64,000 nt of DNA, taken from contig VTPC01007996.1 of assembly GCA_011009095.1 (NCBI GenBank), positions 1-64,000 on the forward strand, read 5' to 3'. A model generated the notes under the pieces. It was given only the letters and a program-made list of their open reading frames with translations. It searched no databases and was not told the DNA's origin. Shown piece after piece: positions 48,286 through 59,210 of the stretch. The stretch is from Ignelater luminosus. Its lineage: Eukaryota > Arthropoda > Insecta > Coleoptera > Elateridae. Numbering within the stretch: the first letter of the stretch is position 1; each line of letters opens with the position of its first letter. Position numbers and translations under genes: made by a program.

Positions 48286-51200
48286 AAGCAGGTACTACTC
48301 TTGACCTGGTTGTGTCATTGCAAATTAAACAGATAATACCAAGAATTTTTCATGTTGTACAATTTTCAGTGGAATGTTTTGTAAGTGTTGTGTTTATGTG
48401 TGTTAATATATATTACGTTACGTTATTGTAGGGAATGCCCGATAACATTAAACATAATAAATAATTGTCATTGATAATTCAGTAAATTATGAAATTTGTT
48501 TATTTTATAGTAACATACACCCAAGGGGGATTTATCGCAAGTATTTTAAAAGCTCAAGGAAGTGAGAATATGTGATTATCACATATTTCACCAGCACGTG
48601 TCGATTTTTATATACAAACTTGTTTACAAACGGAACGTGAAAACTCGTAAAAAAACAAAGAAGTCATCAATCAATAAATAGGAAGCATTTTTCTTTTCAA
48701 ATAGTTCCTCTAAAGTTATTATTTGCCGTTTTCATTTTTATATTACAAAGTTGTTTTCATTTTCCAGATTGATATTTAAATATATACTGAGACAGCATAC
48801 AGACATACACATAAAAAACAATATTTCAACAAAGAAAAAAAGAAAATTTAATATTTTGACATTTTTAATCATATAGTCAAACTAAAGTCTTAAAACTTCT
48901 AGAAAAATTCTCAAAAAATGGAAACGTTCTTGATTGTAAAATTGATCATGGAAGCTGAGAAGAAAGTCTACAAAGTTTGTTTCATGTAATAAATGTCAAT
49001 TCTCCTTCCAGGGCATCACCGTTTACAATGCACATAATAGATAAAATAGATGAATCTATTGATCATTACATAACATTTTAAACATTTCCGTGTGGAAAAT
49101 CTCAGGACCTTCGCCTCCAATCGAACTTATGATCTTCCAGTTGAAAGGAAAAGAAATAAAGAATGTCGTCCACTTTTATTTTTTAAAACGTCGTACTGAT
49201 ACGCATTAATAGAAAGCTACTATCGCTGTATAGCACACCTTTTAAAACAGTTTCTTACACAGTAACTGTAGAGGTATCGTTCTATTTTGCATGACAACGT
49301 GGCTTTAGAGAACTGCAGACTGAAACCATTAAGAAATTACATGTTCATGTCAGTCGCAAACTGATCCAAAGTGTTTGGTTTGTCAGAGATGGTTCATAAC
49401 TGTTTTGACATAATTAGAATGTACGGTAAACATGGTTGCAGCTCTTCATCTTTGTTTCATTATCATTCAGTTTCAGCTAAAGCTAAAGGTCTTTCCAATC
49501 TCCCTTCTAACCTACATTAATATGTGTTACATTAGTGCAGAAGTTTTTAAAACTATTACTCTAAAACAGTCCAATGCTTATTTCATGACATACTCATGTT
49601 AGTTGGTTTTCAGTCGTGATGTGTCCTGTAATCACATCCATACCTGTGTTTTACTTCTATATAGATTATACCTATTTGCGCGTCTTTCTACGATATCTCA
49701 GACTTATACAATTTTCTTTTAATTCTGGTCAGTGTAATGTAAGCATAGATAAAACAAATTTATTGAATCTTGAAATCGAAAACTTTGTTTTCTAACTGCT
49801 GGAGAATTTGCTGGATTTGATCAAGTCTATAATTAACTTATGTCATACGACCTGATGATGACTATGAATTACTATTACTGTAGCTGAAACAGGTAACAAC
49901 GATTATACATTTTCTTTATGTTACTTGTAATATAATAAAGCGATGTGAAGCAGAGAGAGTTGCTTCTATTTTACCACGAGAGATCTTTTTACTAATATCT
50001 ATTCAATAACTTTTACTGAGACTTTAAAGTACACTGTTCCAAAAATTCCATGTAAAGACCTACTCTCAATTCTATAAATACCTATAAATAGACTATATTC
50101 CAATATTTTATTGGTTTAATGACTTTACTAACTTATAATGGCATCACGTTATTGTGTCATCATTTGATTCTACTGCCTTTGTAATCTGCTTGCTCTGTAA
50201 ACTAACTATAGCACGCTGGATTTTATAGGATGTTAAATAATACGTAGGAAATACTTTACAAATAGATTATTAGAGCTGTGGATCTACACTTTTTCAATAA
50301 TCGAATCATTATACTATTCCTCAGATCAAGTTCTCGCTTAAGGAATATGCAGTGGGTACACTCCATACAAGTGCTATGGAAAAGAGAGTATCAAGTTTTC
50401 TTAAATACGAATAATGGTAATAAATGCAAATCAATACCCAATAAAAGTTGAAGAAATAGGAATCACTCCAACGTGTTTTGTTGCGCCACTTGGTACCACC
50501 AGGCAATAGAATGGACTTTTCTTACCAAACTCTTAAGAAATTTCCAAACTGTTTCAAGTTAAAACCTGTTGTTGAAATGTTAAGATTTCCAGACAGAAGA
50601 CAGGCTAAAAAATAAAATAGACCTGATTTCAATGAGCACTAGAGAGTTAAACGCCAAAGCCTTGTTAGAGTTAATTTATATTTACGTTTCTGGATTTCAG
50701 TGGAAAAGGTTTTTCTTCTCATCTCAAACTATTTGGCAAGATGTATGTATAAGAAGGTATACTAATCAACATGGTGACTACTGAACTTCGGAGTCCTGAA
50801 CTACAGTAGTAAACGATACTGATAATATTTAGCTATAAGGAAAAGTGACTGTGACAAAATTAAAACGTATAATTTCTCCAAAACCCGACAGCTTGGTATG
50901 CGTCTATTCAGTAGTATCAGAGATTTATTAGATTTTACTACCTATCTCGAAGCTTAATCGTTGTGGACATACTAAGTTACTAGGTATGCAAATTCTAGTA
51001 GGATAAAAGCAAATGAGTCAACAAACTTTAAGCAACAACGTTGCCAACGTTTCATTATTTTGTAATAAATTCTCATAACGATCGTTGCCTGTCTTACTTT
51101 GTTTAAGACATAGACAGTCTACCTACTGTCATCATTTTTTTACTAAGCGTCCATAAATGATGACTTTTTGACCTTGTTGATCATCCTTAAAGTGTCAACA

Positions 51201-53825
51201 AGCTCAAAAGGGTATGTGTTCTACAAGTCTCTAAAGTGACTTTTACGAATCCGTTCTTAGGGACTTGTAACATAAATGACTACTTGTCATTAGCAATTTC
51301 AAATCGCTTTTTTACTTACCAGTACGGACATGTTCAAATTGATCTTACATTTTGTGTTCTAAAACCATTTACGTTCAATGCCAATGTTTGAGCAGAAAAT
51401 GCTGGACGTAATTAGGTCTTTGTTTACGAGAAATGTAAAAAGAATAATTGTAAATGAACGATATCCGATCTCCCAAGATGTTTGACAGCATTCGACTATA
51501 ATAACGTATTTTTGGACCAAACTTAGAGCTGGCTTCACATACAAATCTATATCGTAAAGTGCACCATTTCCAAGATACAGAATGTTAAAAATTTAAAATT
51601 TTTTTTATTTTGATATTTTTGAAAGTAACACGCAGTACTGGAATGAAATAATTCTCCTATTGCGATTCTTGCAGTCAAGTTCAAAATATCAACTGACCAT
51701 ATTATATTATCTACTCGCGTCGCGTCGTGGGGAGCGGGGACAAAACACGATATGCTCAAAAGTCAAACCTCTAGAAGCAGATCTAGCTTAATTACAGCCT
51801 ATTCTAAAACATTGATGATTCATTTCCTAGATTTTTGACAGACTTGTAATTCTTTCTTCATATTTAATTAATTTTAATTATGTGACAGGAAAATAACTTT
51901 ATTGATTAGTACAGAACCTATATAGCTGAAACTTTCATTTACTTCGCACTTAAAAGTAACCAACGCATTTTAATACAAAACTTCTTAGTTATGTCAGACT
52001 GTAGGTACCCAATTGGTTTTCAGAATATTTCCCATATTTTTGGCTGCTATTACAAACAGTTAAAATATTAACAATAATGGAAAAACCTGTCAAAAATATT
52101 GTTTCCTAGTACTGCAAAAACAACGTTGATCTTTGTTACACTGATTGTTTAAAGTGCTTTTATTTTCGCAAAACAATTTTATATAGTACCATTGTTATTT
52201 ATTATAACGCACTTCAAGCATACTTAAAAGCTAGGTATTTATTAAAGTGCAAAATTAGATAATGTAAACCTGTAAATCTAAAAACAAATTTCATTCCTCT
52301 TTCAGCTCTCAATTTTCTCCCAATAAGAATTTTTCTGGGATTTTCTGCTTTTAAATCCAAAATTATTGAAGGGGCAAAAACGAATCTGTTGATTGACAAG
52401 TTCATTGCCATTGTCATGTTCATTTCATGTGAAGTAGTCGTTCAATAATAAGTACGTAAAACGCTAACATGCATCACGGCAAAGCTCTCACTTGATTTGT
52501 AGGACAGGTGTAATTGGAATTCTGTGTAACTTTCCTCCCTTGGTAATTACCAGTTTTTCGGAAAAACCTAAAATGATTAATTCTAATCCACATCATATTT
52601 CCTTTTATTTTTATATCCCTTTTTAAATTTTATTTGAAGGAATCACTTTTGAGCTCTATTCCTACAAACAATTATACTTTAACCTGTTTCACCATAAAAT
52701 AAATGTTAAACAGCCGAAGCATAAAGCGTAACGTAAGCATAGTAGTACTAGTAAACTTGACTTCTAAATCTAATTTCTATTTATTTATGCTAGTTAAAGT
52801 GCATTAACAACACGCCTACTTCCTGGTAAAGATTTTACTACATATTACACACGCATGGGTTTCACTTACTGAGAAAGCTATACTTAGGTTAAATTCACTA
52901 TTAAAGAAAGTATTGTTAACGCTGTAATAAGAGAGTGAACCTTGAAAATTTATTACACATTCTTTTATATTAGTTTACATTTTAAGTTCCAAAGCAAAAA
53001 GAAAATTATTTCAAGGGCTTCTTCAGAAGTTTCTTCATTTAATTGCTAGACGAAAATAATTCCTTTTCAATGTTTTACTCTAAGTTTTTTCAATATCAAT
53101 AAGAGCGTTAAACTTAAAAAAATAAAAGGTTTTTGTTTGTAGTTAAAAACTAATTTTATATGTTATTCACTTTATATAAATTGAAAGCATAGTAAATATA
53201 TCAGGTACAAAGATTTTACTTGCCACTCACAAAGAGATCTTTTACATATACTTTTACCCTCATCTATTTCGCCCTCTTCGAAATCTTTACCATCTTATGT
53301 AAAAGAAACACAATTTTTTCGCGTTTTAAAAATCAATTAAATCAGTAAAATTGATGAGCCAACAATATATTACGTAGGAAGTCAATACGACGTTTTTAAT
53401 ATATCGTAAATCCTGAACACTTTCCATACCAATTTGGTTGAGAATGAATTTATTATTTAAACAAATCGGGACATTTTTATTTGGCGATATTAAAAACAAA
53501 CTATAAATTCGATGAACAGACATTGGAATGTTTTTGAGGAAACAAAAACGCTCACTAGTGTTGAAGAGTTTGCTAATTTATAACAATTTGTTCAAAATGT
53601 AGGTGACATTCTTTAAAAGTTTTCTATTAATCATAATTTCTTACTCTATTTTTCTTTCCTATTTTATCGGTATTTTCCGATGAATGATATTCCTTGAACA
53701 GAAATTATTTTAGTTTTACAATTAATTGGACTGTGAACTTTTGCACAATTCTGCATCAGTATATTTCATATGGAAAATAAATCCATGCATAGGTACTACA
53801 ATTAATGTATATAACCACATGGAAA
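48286..53825. other. AT-rich noncoding DNA, no gene recognised
   Basis: Chance frames only, none with known motifs. A short CpG-rich patch (CTCGCGTCGCGTCGTGGGGAG, 51714 on) is unexplained. Confidence 0.45.
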
Positions 53826-53827
53826 TA

Positions 53828-53959
53828 CAGTCTAACTTCGATAATTCAAATGATTGAGGTACATCCATGTATGTAAATACGTATACCTTGATTAGTTAAA
53901 GTTTTGATTGCTCGAAGTGTTTTTTCTTTGCCTTCGAATTCGAGTTATCGAAGTTCGAC
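53828..53959. mobile_element. 132-bp pogo-like MITE
   Basis: The left end CAGTCTAACTTCGATAATTC pairs with GAGTTATCGAAGTTCGACT at the right end, with a few mismatches. TA flanks both ends (53826-53827 and 53960-53961). The theme AGTCGAACTTCGATAA is typical of pogo-type terminal repeats in arthropods. It has no coding capacity. Confidence 0.65.
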
Positions 53960-54593
53960 TTAATACAGAAATAAACTGGTTTAATGTAAACAATTATTTC
54001 TGAATCGTTTGCAGAGATTTTATTAGATTGAAAATCCAAACTATCTTAGATTCTATTCTGATTGCCCATTTGAACATATTTTATAAAGATTTCTAACTAG
54101 TTACGTTGAATAATAAATTTAGAAACGTTAGTAACAAATTCTAGAATTCTGCTTTTTTTCTCACAATTACACACTGGATCATAATCTTAAAAAACTGACC
54201 AAAAGTTGAAATATATTTCAAAGCTATAAAGATTAATAGAAAGTTTTGACATCACTGATCACGAATTGCAAGTTAAACCTACTTACATTAATAAAGATGG
54301 AGGATCCAATACGGCATATTTGTCGTTAAAAAATTAAGACTTTTACTATATTTTTGAGTAATTTTGCTTAAAAGTGCCCGAATCAGCAACAATTTATATA
54401 TATATGCATCAATATTTTTACTTAATTTTTGTATGCATTTGAAGAGACATTTCAATTTAGAAATTACAGAGCTATGCCTCGTAAACAAACTAATCATGTG
54501 TCAAATATGAGTTACTGGAAACTTACTGTTTAAAATTAGTAGTTGAAAAGATGAAAATTGAAGAAATTTGCATTAAGAAATCAAACTTATATA

Positions 54594-54599
54594 TTTATT
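54594..54599 (-). terminator. Polyadenylation signal AATAAA
   Basis: On the minus strand AATAAA begins two bases after the stop of the small two-exon gene. It could serve as the poly(A) signal with a very short 3' UTR, or a later signal may be used. Confidence 0.4.
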
Positions 54600-54600
54600 A

Positions 54601-55840
54601 CTAGTCACTTTGGGTATCACTAAAATATCCCTCAGATGCACTTGGCGATGATGCTTCTGACAGCTCTGGTTCCACCTTTGGTGGCACAGTTGCAAATTTG
54701 TATTTAGCCGATATAGCAAGAACAAGGAGTACCCTGAACAAACCTTCATTCGTATGTTTTCTTGACATGTTTCTTGTGTGACTTCTTCTAAAATTCCTTA
54801 TTGTGACTTTCCAGAAATAATCTGGAAAGTGAAGTAACTTTAAAGTAAAATAAATACATTTTCGAATATCTGATGAATGAGTTCGGAATTGTAAATATTG
54901 AAGAATGAAATGACATTCTGGAGTATTTATTTCTTAATCATAAGTCATAACTATTACCTACACCCACTTGAAGATTTTTGCACGTTTATCTTGAATTACC
55001 CGATGGTCAATCATTAAATATTTGAAAGTATTAAAATCTCCAGATTTAGTTTTAAATCTACATTATGAATGTAGTTTATTCAACTAAACAGAAATGAGTT
55101 TTAGAAATATGTAATGAATAGGCAGAAGAAGCTTAGCAAACCAGGTGCTGTGTTTCTAAAAACCTCTTTCTGTTTAAATAAATATAATTTAAAATTGCAT
55201 TCAGAAAAAGCAGCAAATAAATCATATTTCCAATCAACTACTGCTTGACAGATAACAAAAGAGAAACATAGTGGTTTTCCTTTGGTTTAACTAGGAATTC
55301 AGTTGTAACGGTTTAAAAGAAACACTGGTTGGTTTGATTGTTTAGAAAAACCTAAAAATTTCCTTAGTAATTAGACATCGTGCTGAAAAAGTAATGCATA
55401 AAATTCACAAAGGCTTTTTTATAAATTCTGAAACTTAGTTTTTTTAATAACGATTTTTTTAATGTTGAATCATTCTTTATATCATAACTAATGATTTCAA
55501 AGACAAATAATAAACATCAGACCCAATAAAAATGCAAATAATGTGATATAGTTTTCAAAACTGCAATAACCTAAAATATAGTAACAGAACATATCTCTGG
55601 AGGGTCACTTTCACGTTACGCTTGCAAAAATCATATTTTTAAAAGTTGCGTAAAGTAGCAGCAAATCTTTTAATATTTTATTAACATTGGATCTAACTAT
55701 ATTTTACAACAAACTAAATGTATCAGCTCGCACTAAACAAAGTGTAGTCTTAATCGAAAAATAACCATATTAAAGCTTCACTATGTAAAATTGATAAAAA
55801 TATACATAATAAAGTACCTACCTTTAGTTGTCTCGAACAT
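54601..55840 (-). CDS. Putative two-exon gene for a 79-residue small protein
   Basis: Exon 1 is 55840-55822 (ATG, then FETTK and one base, preceded in frame by TAA). Its donor is AAAG|GTAGGT. The 1000-bp intron ends in TTCACTTTCCAG. Exon 2 is 54821-54601. The 19 + 221 nt join gives exactly 80 codons including TAG, with no internal stop. The protein has three zones. Residues 7-29 are basic and aromatic (DYFWKVTIRNFRRSH start). Residues 33-47 are hydrophobic (GLFRVLLVLAISAKY), possibly an amphipathic or membrane-associating helix. Residues 53-79 are acidic and Ser-rich (ending EGYFSDTQSD). There is no signal peptide or Cys. I do not recognise the family. Exon 2 has clear coding character; exon 1 is tied to it by phase and splice signals only, so the true first exon could lie elsewhere. 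The deleted mariner lies about 500 bp upstream. Confidence 0.5.
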
Positions 55841-56344
55841 CACCAAAAATTAAAACTTACTTAAACGCAAAGTAGAAAAAAAACTTTCAAAATCGTTGTC
55901 GAGCTATGGAGAGACTTGGATATCAACGTCTGTTGCTACTGTCCAAAAGAGCGAATCATACTTCTTGCACTCCTAATTAGGTCAACTGTTTTACTTTCTT
56001 GGAATACAAATTTGGAAATGTTTTTGTGGCGTTACAGAATGGAATTTTTAGCCAGAATTTGAGGATTCTAACCCAGAGTGTGTACGCTCCGTTGTTTTAG
56101 TTGACCTTGATGCCAAAGCCGATTTGAATATTAGATTATTATATCGTAAATATGCCTATTATCTTGAACAAGGTTCTACTTTTCGTGTTTTTGTACGTAT
56201 TGCCACGATAGTTACCAAAGACATTTTACCATGGTACTAGTTAACTTCCAGCTTCAAGCCCCGGCATAAAAAGGAGGCCTTACTGACACTTGAATTATTT
56301 AGTGTATTCTAATTGAGAAATTTTTTACTACCAAATTTACCAAA
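55841..56344. other. Upstream flank of the small gene, possible promoter or 5' UTR
   Basis: No TATA box or other promoter element is convincing. An in-frame TAA 15 bases before the ATG supports that start. Nothing else is recognised. Confidence 0.3.
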
Positions 56345-56346
56345 TA

Positions 56347-57205
56347 CGAGGGTCGTTTGAAAACTCCGTGCAAAAAAAAACTACTTAATTGTTTGGGGTA
56401 AAACTTTTTTTATTTTTCAACATAGTCTCCTTTTAGGCTTATACACTTTGTCCAACGCTGCTCTAGTTTGTTGATCCCTTCTGAATAATAGGATTTGTCC
56501 AAGTCTGAAAAATAGCCATTTGTTTCTGCAATCACCTCCTCGTTTGAGTAAAATCTTTTTCCCGCCAAATATTTCTTCAAATTGGGGAACAAATAGTAGT
56601 CCGAGGGAGCCAAGTGTGGAGAATAAGGGGGATATGAAACGAGTTGAAACCCTATTTCCATTAATTTTGCGACCACAACTGCTGAGGCGTGAGCTGGTGC
56701 GTTGTCGTGATGAAAAAGGACTTTTTTGTGGGCCAATCGTGGGCGTTTTTCTTGCAGCTCGGTTTTTAAACGGTCCAATAACGATGAATAATATGCACCT
56801 GTAATAGTTTTACCCTTATCCAGATAGTCGATGAGGATTATTCCTTGCCAACAGGGCGTCCAGAACGTTCAGCGTCACTTGTGAAAATTTTGATACCACT
56901 TATAAACTGTTCTAATTGAAGGTGCAGAGTCACCATAATGTTTATCAAGCTTCTCTTTAGTCTCCTGAGGCGTTTTGCCTTTCATAAAGTAATGTTTAAT
57001 CAACACACGAAATTCTTTTTTGTCTATCTTTTGAAAATCACTCGACTTCCTCGATTCAAACGAATGCCAAACACAAAGAAATAGACCTATCTGGCTGAAA
57101 CTTGGTGTGTGTTCTTCCAAGAGATGCTACTAACTAAACATAACCTCGATATGCGCCAGTAGTGCCATCTCTCTGACTTTGCACGGACTTTTCAAACGAC
57201 CCTCG
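56347..57205 (-). mobile_element. Internally deleted mariner element, 859 bp, TA-flanked
   Basis: The left end CGAGGGTCGTTTGAAAACTC and the right end (minus strand) CGAGGGTCGTTTGAAAAGTC are inverted repeats with one mismatch over about 28 bp. TA occurs at 56345-56346 and 57206-57207. Full mariners are about 1.3 kb, so roughly 0.4 kb is missing. The interior encodes the two ends of a mariner transposase on the minus strand. Confidence 0.92.
56410..57120 (-). pseudogene. Mariner transposase, central deletion and in-frame stops
   Basis: The first 81 codons (57120-56878) hold the N-terminal helix-turn-helix (RVLIKHYFMKGKTPQE, then TVYKWYQNF) and stop at TGA 56877-56875. A second TGA follows two codons on. 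In the same frame the sequence resumes with GIILIDYLDKGKTI, FHHDNAPAH (second catalytic Asp) and YSPHLAPSDYYLFPNL (third Asp), ending SLKGDYVEK at 56410. The two visible Asp residues are separated by 34, the mariner D34D signature. The block with the first Asp (normally in a GDE motif) is deleted, so the product is inactive. Sequence style is closest to the irritans/mellifera group. Confidence 0.9.
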
Positions 57206-57207
57206 TA

Positions 57208-57970
57208 CACTAAAACCTGTAAATATGGAACCTGTATGAAATGGAAACCTCCAAAAATCGGAATTATTTTGTGATCACGCCAGATTGTATATATGTATAT
57301 TATACGAAAGTGGAAACCTTCATAACGCGGAAGCGGAGTCTAAATTACGGTCCCAACGTGCACAAAATTAGAATTTAAATCTGTTAACGCGGAATGCACA
57401 TAACTTAAGGTCTTTATCTAGAAATTTGTACTTCATCGTCTCTTCAAAAAAACTTCTTAAGCAGAATTATTATCAATTATTGGAAATTGTTGAAGCGGAA
57501 GAAGGTCCTAAACACCTAAAATGTTTTTCCCAGAAACCGGTACGTAAATTACGGCCCCATTGTTCACAGAATTATGAATTTAAATCTGTTAATGTTCAGT
57601 TAGAATGCAGATTACTTAATTATATCTAGAAATCTATAATCCCTCTTAAGGAGGATTATTTTCAATGTTAGTGGAAATTATTTAAGCCAAGTCCTAATTA
57701 CCTGACAATGATTGTTCCTAGAAAAATTGCTTTGATTTTGGAATTTCTTTTCTCAAACTTTTATTATAACTACTAAATACAGGGATAGTTCTGTTTTATA
57801 ACAAAAGCAGCTAAAAGCAGTTTGAGTTCGATTGTTAAAAAACGTTTCGTTTGCGTTTGATTTCCATAATCAAATGTCTGTTTTTTAATTAAATCTGACA
57901 AAGCGGAAACCTGTATTAAACTGAAATTTTGCATAGTCTCCGCCAGTTTCCGTTTTAGCTGGGTTTACTG
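57208..57970. mobile_element. Pogo-like non-autonomous element, 763 bp, abutting the mariner
   Basis: The left end CACTAAAACCTGTAAATATGG and the reverse of the right end (CAGTAAACCCAGCTAAAACGG) share a CAGTAAAACC-type start. TA flanks both ends (57206-57207 and 57971-57972). Phrases such as AACGCGGAA, AAGCGGAAACC and GGAAACCT recur, typical of pogo-type arthropod elements. The interior has a ~204-bp direct duplication. No transposase is readable. Confidence 0.55.
57336..57720. repeat. Two-copy direct repeat, ~204-bp period, inside the pogo-like element
   Basis: AAATTACGG at 57342 recurs at 57546. GAATTTAAATCTGTTAA, ATCTAGAAAT, CTTAAG and GGAAATT then recur in the same order. The copies are diverged. 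The plus frame at 57426-57629 crosses the junction and is probably not a gene. Confidence 0.6.
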
Positions 57971-57974
57971 TATA

Positions 57975-58969
57975 TTATTTAGAGAAAAGATTCTATATCA
58001 TCTTATCTACAAAAACTTCTCATATGGATCTTTTCACAATAGTGAAATAACTATTATATGTTCTGCACGATTAAGCGACTCTTACCGGCCCACAAAGACT
58101 TAGTTACAGTCGAAAACGTTTGACAATTAGTAATACTAAGAAAATGAAGCTATAACTAGTCTTTGAAGTATGCAATAAAGATTGAGCATGACATCTTCTA
58201 AGATGAAAATGGTACCGATTCGACTTCGCATATTTCGTTTCAATATAGAGAAAAGAGATAGCGGCATTCCTTCAAGTTAGAGTTTCAAAATCTAGAACCT
58301 CCAAATTGATATTATCGCAATGGCAACGTGCCAAAACTGGCAGATAATGAAAACTGCACAGTGAAAAAACTATAATAGAGCAGCTTAGAAATTGACGCCT
58401 ACGAAATATCTCTGTAGTAAAAAACGCATTTTTAAATATTTTACTTGCAGACCATTGTAAAACAGCAACTCTTTCTCAACAGTCCTATTTCTTTCACCAT
58501 TTGTATCAAAGATTTGTTATCGAGTATTTATTGATTATTTGTGGATTTTTGGCTTGTAATAACCAACACAGGTAATTAATAGTGGTGATAATATCAACTG
58601 ATAACTAGCCACCGTCAAGTATTCGTTCAGTACGTTTCCTGATCTCGACGCAGGTATCAGTATTTTATAATTATTACTTTTTGGTATTGATATTGTAGTC
58701 TTGCAGTCGATTCTGAAATCAGTTTTCTGTAAACAATTATTGATTCAACGGTAGATCTGTTTGTGGTGGCGCTCTTTAGTACTAGTCATCTCTATTGCGC
58801 TTTTCAGTTCAACGTAACTGTGATTTTCCTATAGGTGGGAGACAAGTTAAATACATTCTCTTATTTGATTTTGTGAACATCAGCTTTTAATGATAATGAT
58901 CTAATTAAACTCGGGGCTGCAGATTTTAGCCTATACATCTATTGCTGTAGAATTTTAGCTAGACAAAGA
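57975..58969. other. Noncoding DNA, nothing recognised
   Basis: No coding or repeat structure that I can support. Confidence 0.4.
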
Positions 58970-59210
58970 GCGACCATGGCTCAGTTAATATAGTGAAGAG
59001 ACCCCCTCGTCGAGAAGCTTGATTTTGATTTCCAATCAAAACCTTTACTGGATGTTTACAAAAAATTTCTGTTTGTAAGTCAGCGACGAAGTGTACTTTA
59101 CCCAGAAGACTTTTCTAAATAACATCGTCTGGTAACTCATAGTCCACATTGAACTGTAGGATATCTCTATATCCGAGTTCACAGAATCCGCCCAGCTCGA
59201 ATTTAGATGA
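58970..59210 (-). repeat. Copy 2 of the unidentified dispersed sequence
   Basis: This aligns by eye to 32400-32620 in the same orientation. A minus-strand frame reads FELGGFCELGYRDI and VDYELPDDV, then a stop, then KSLLGKVHF. The composition is protein-like, but I do not recognise it. It may be a decayed transposon or gene fragment. Confidence 0.35.

Noticed and set aside
56520..56804. 94-codon plus-strand frame
   Set aside because: Antisense to the mariner transposase remnant.
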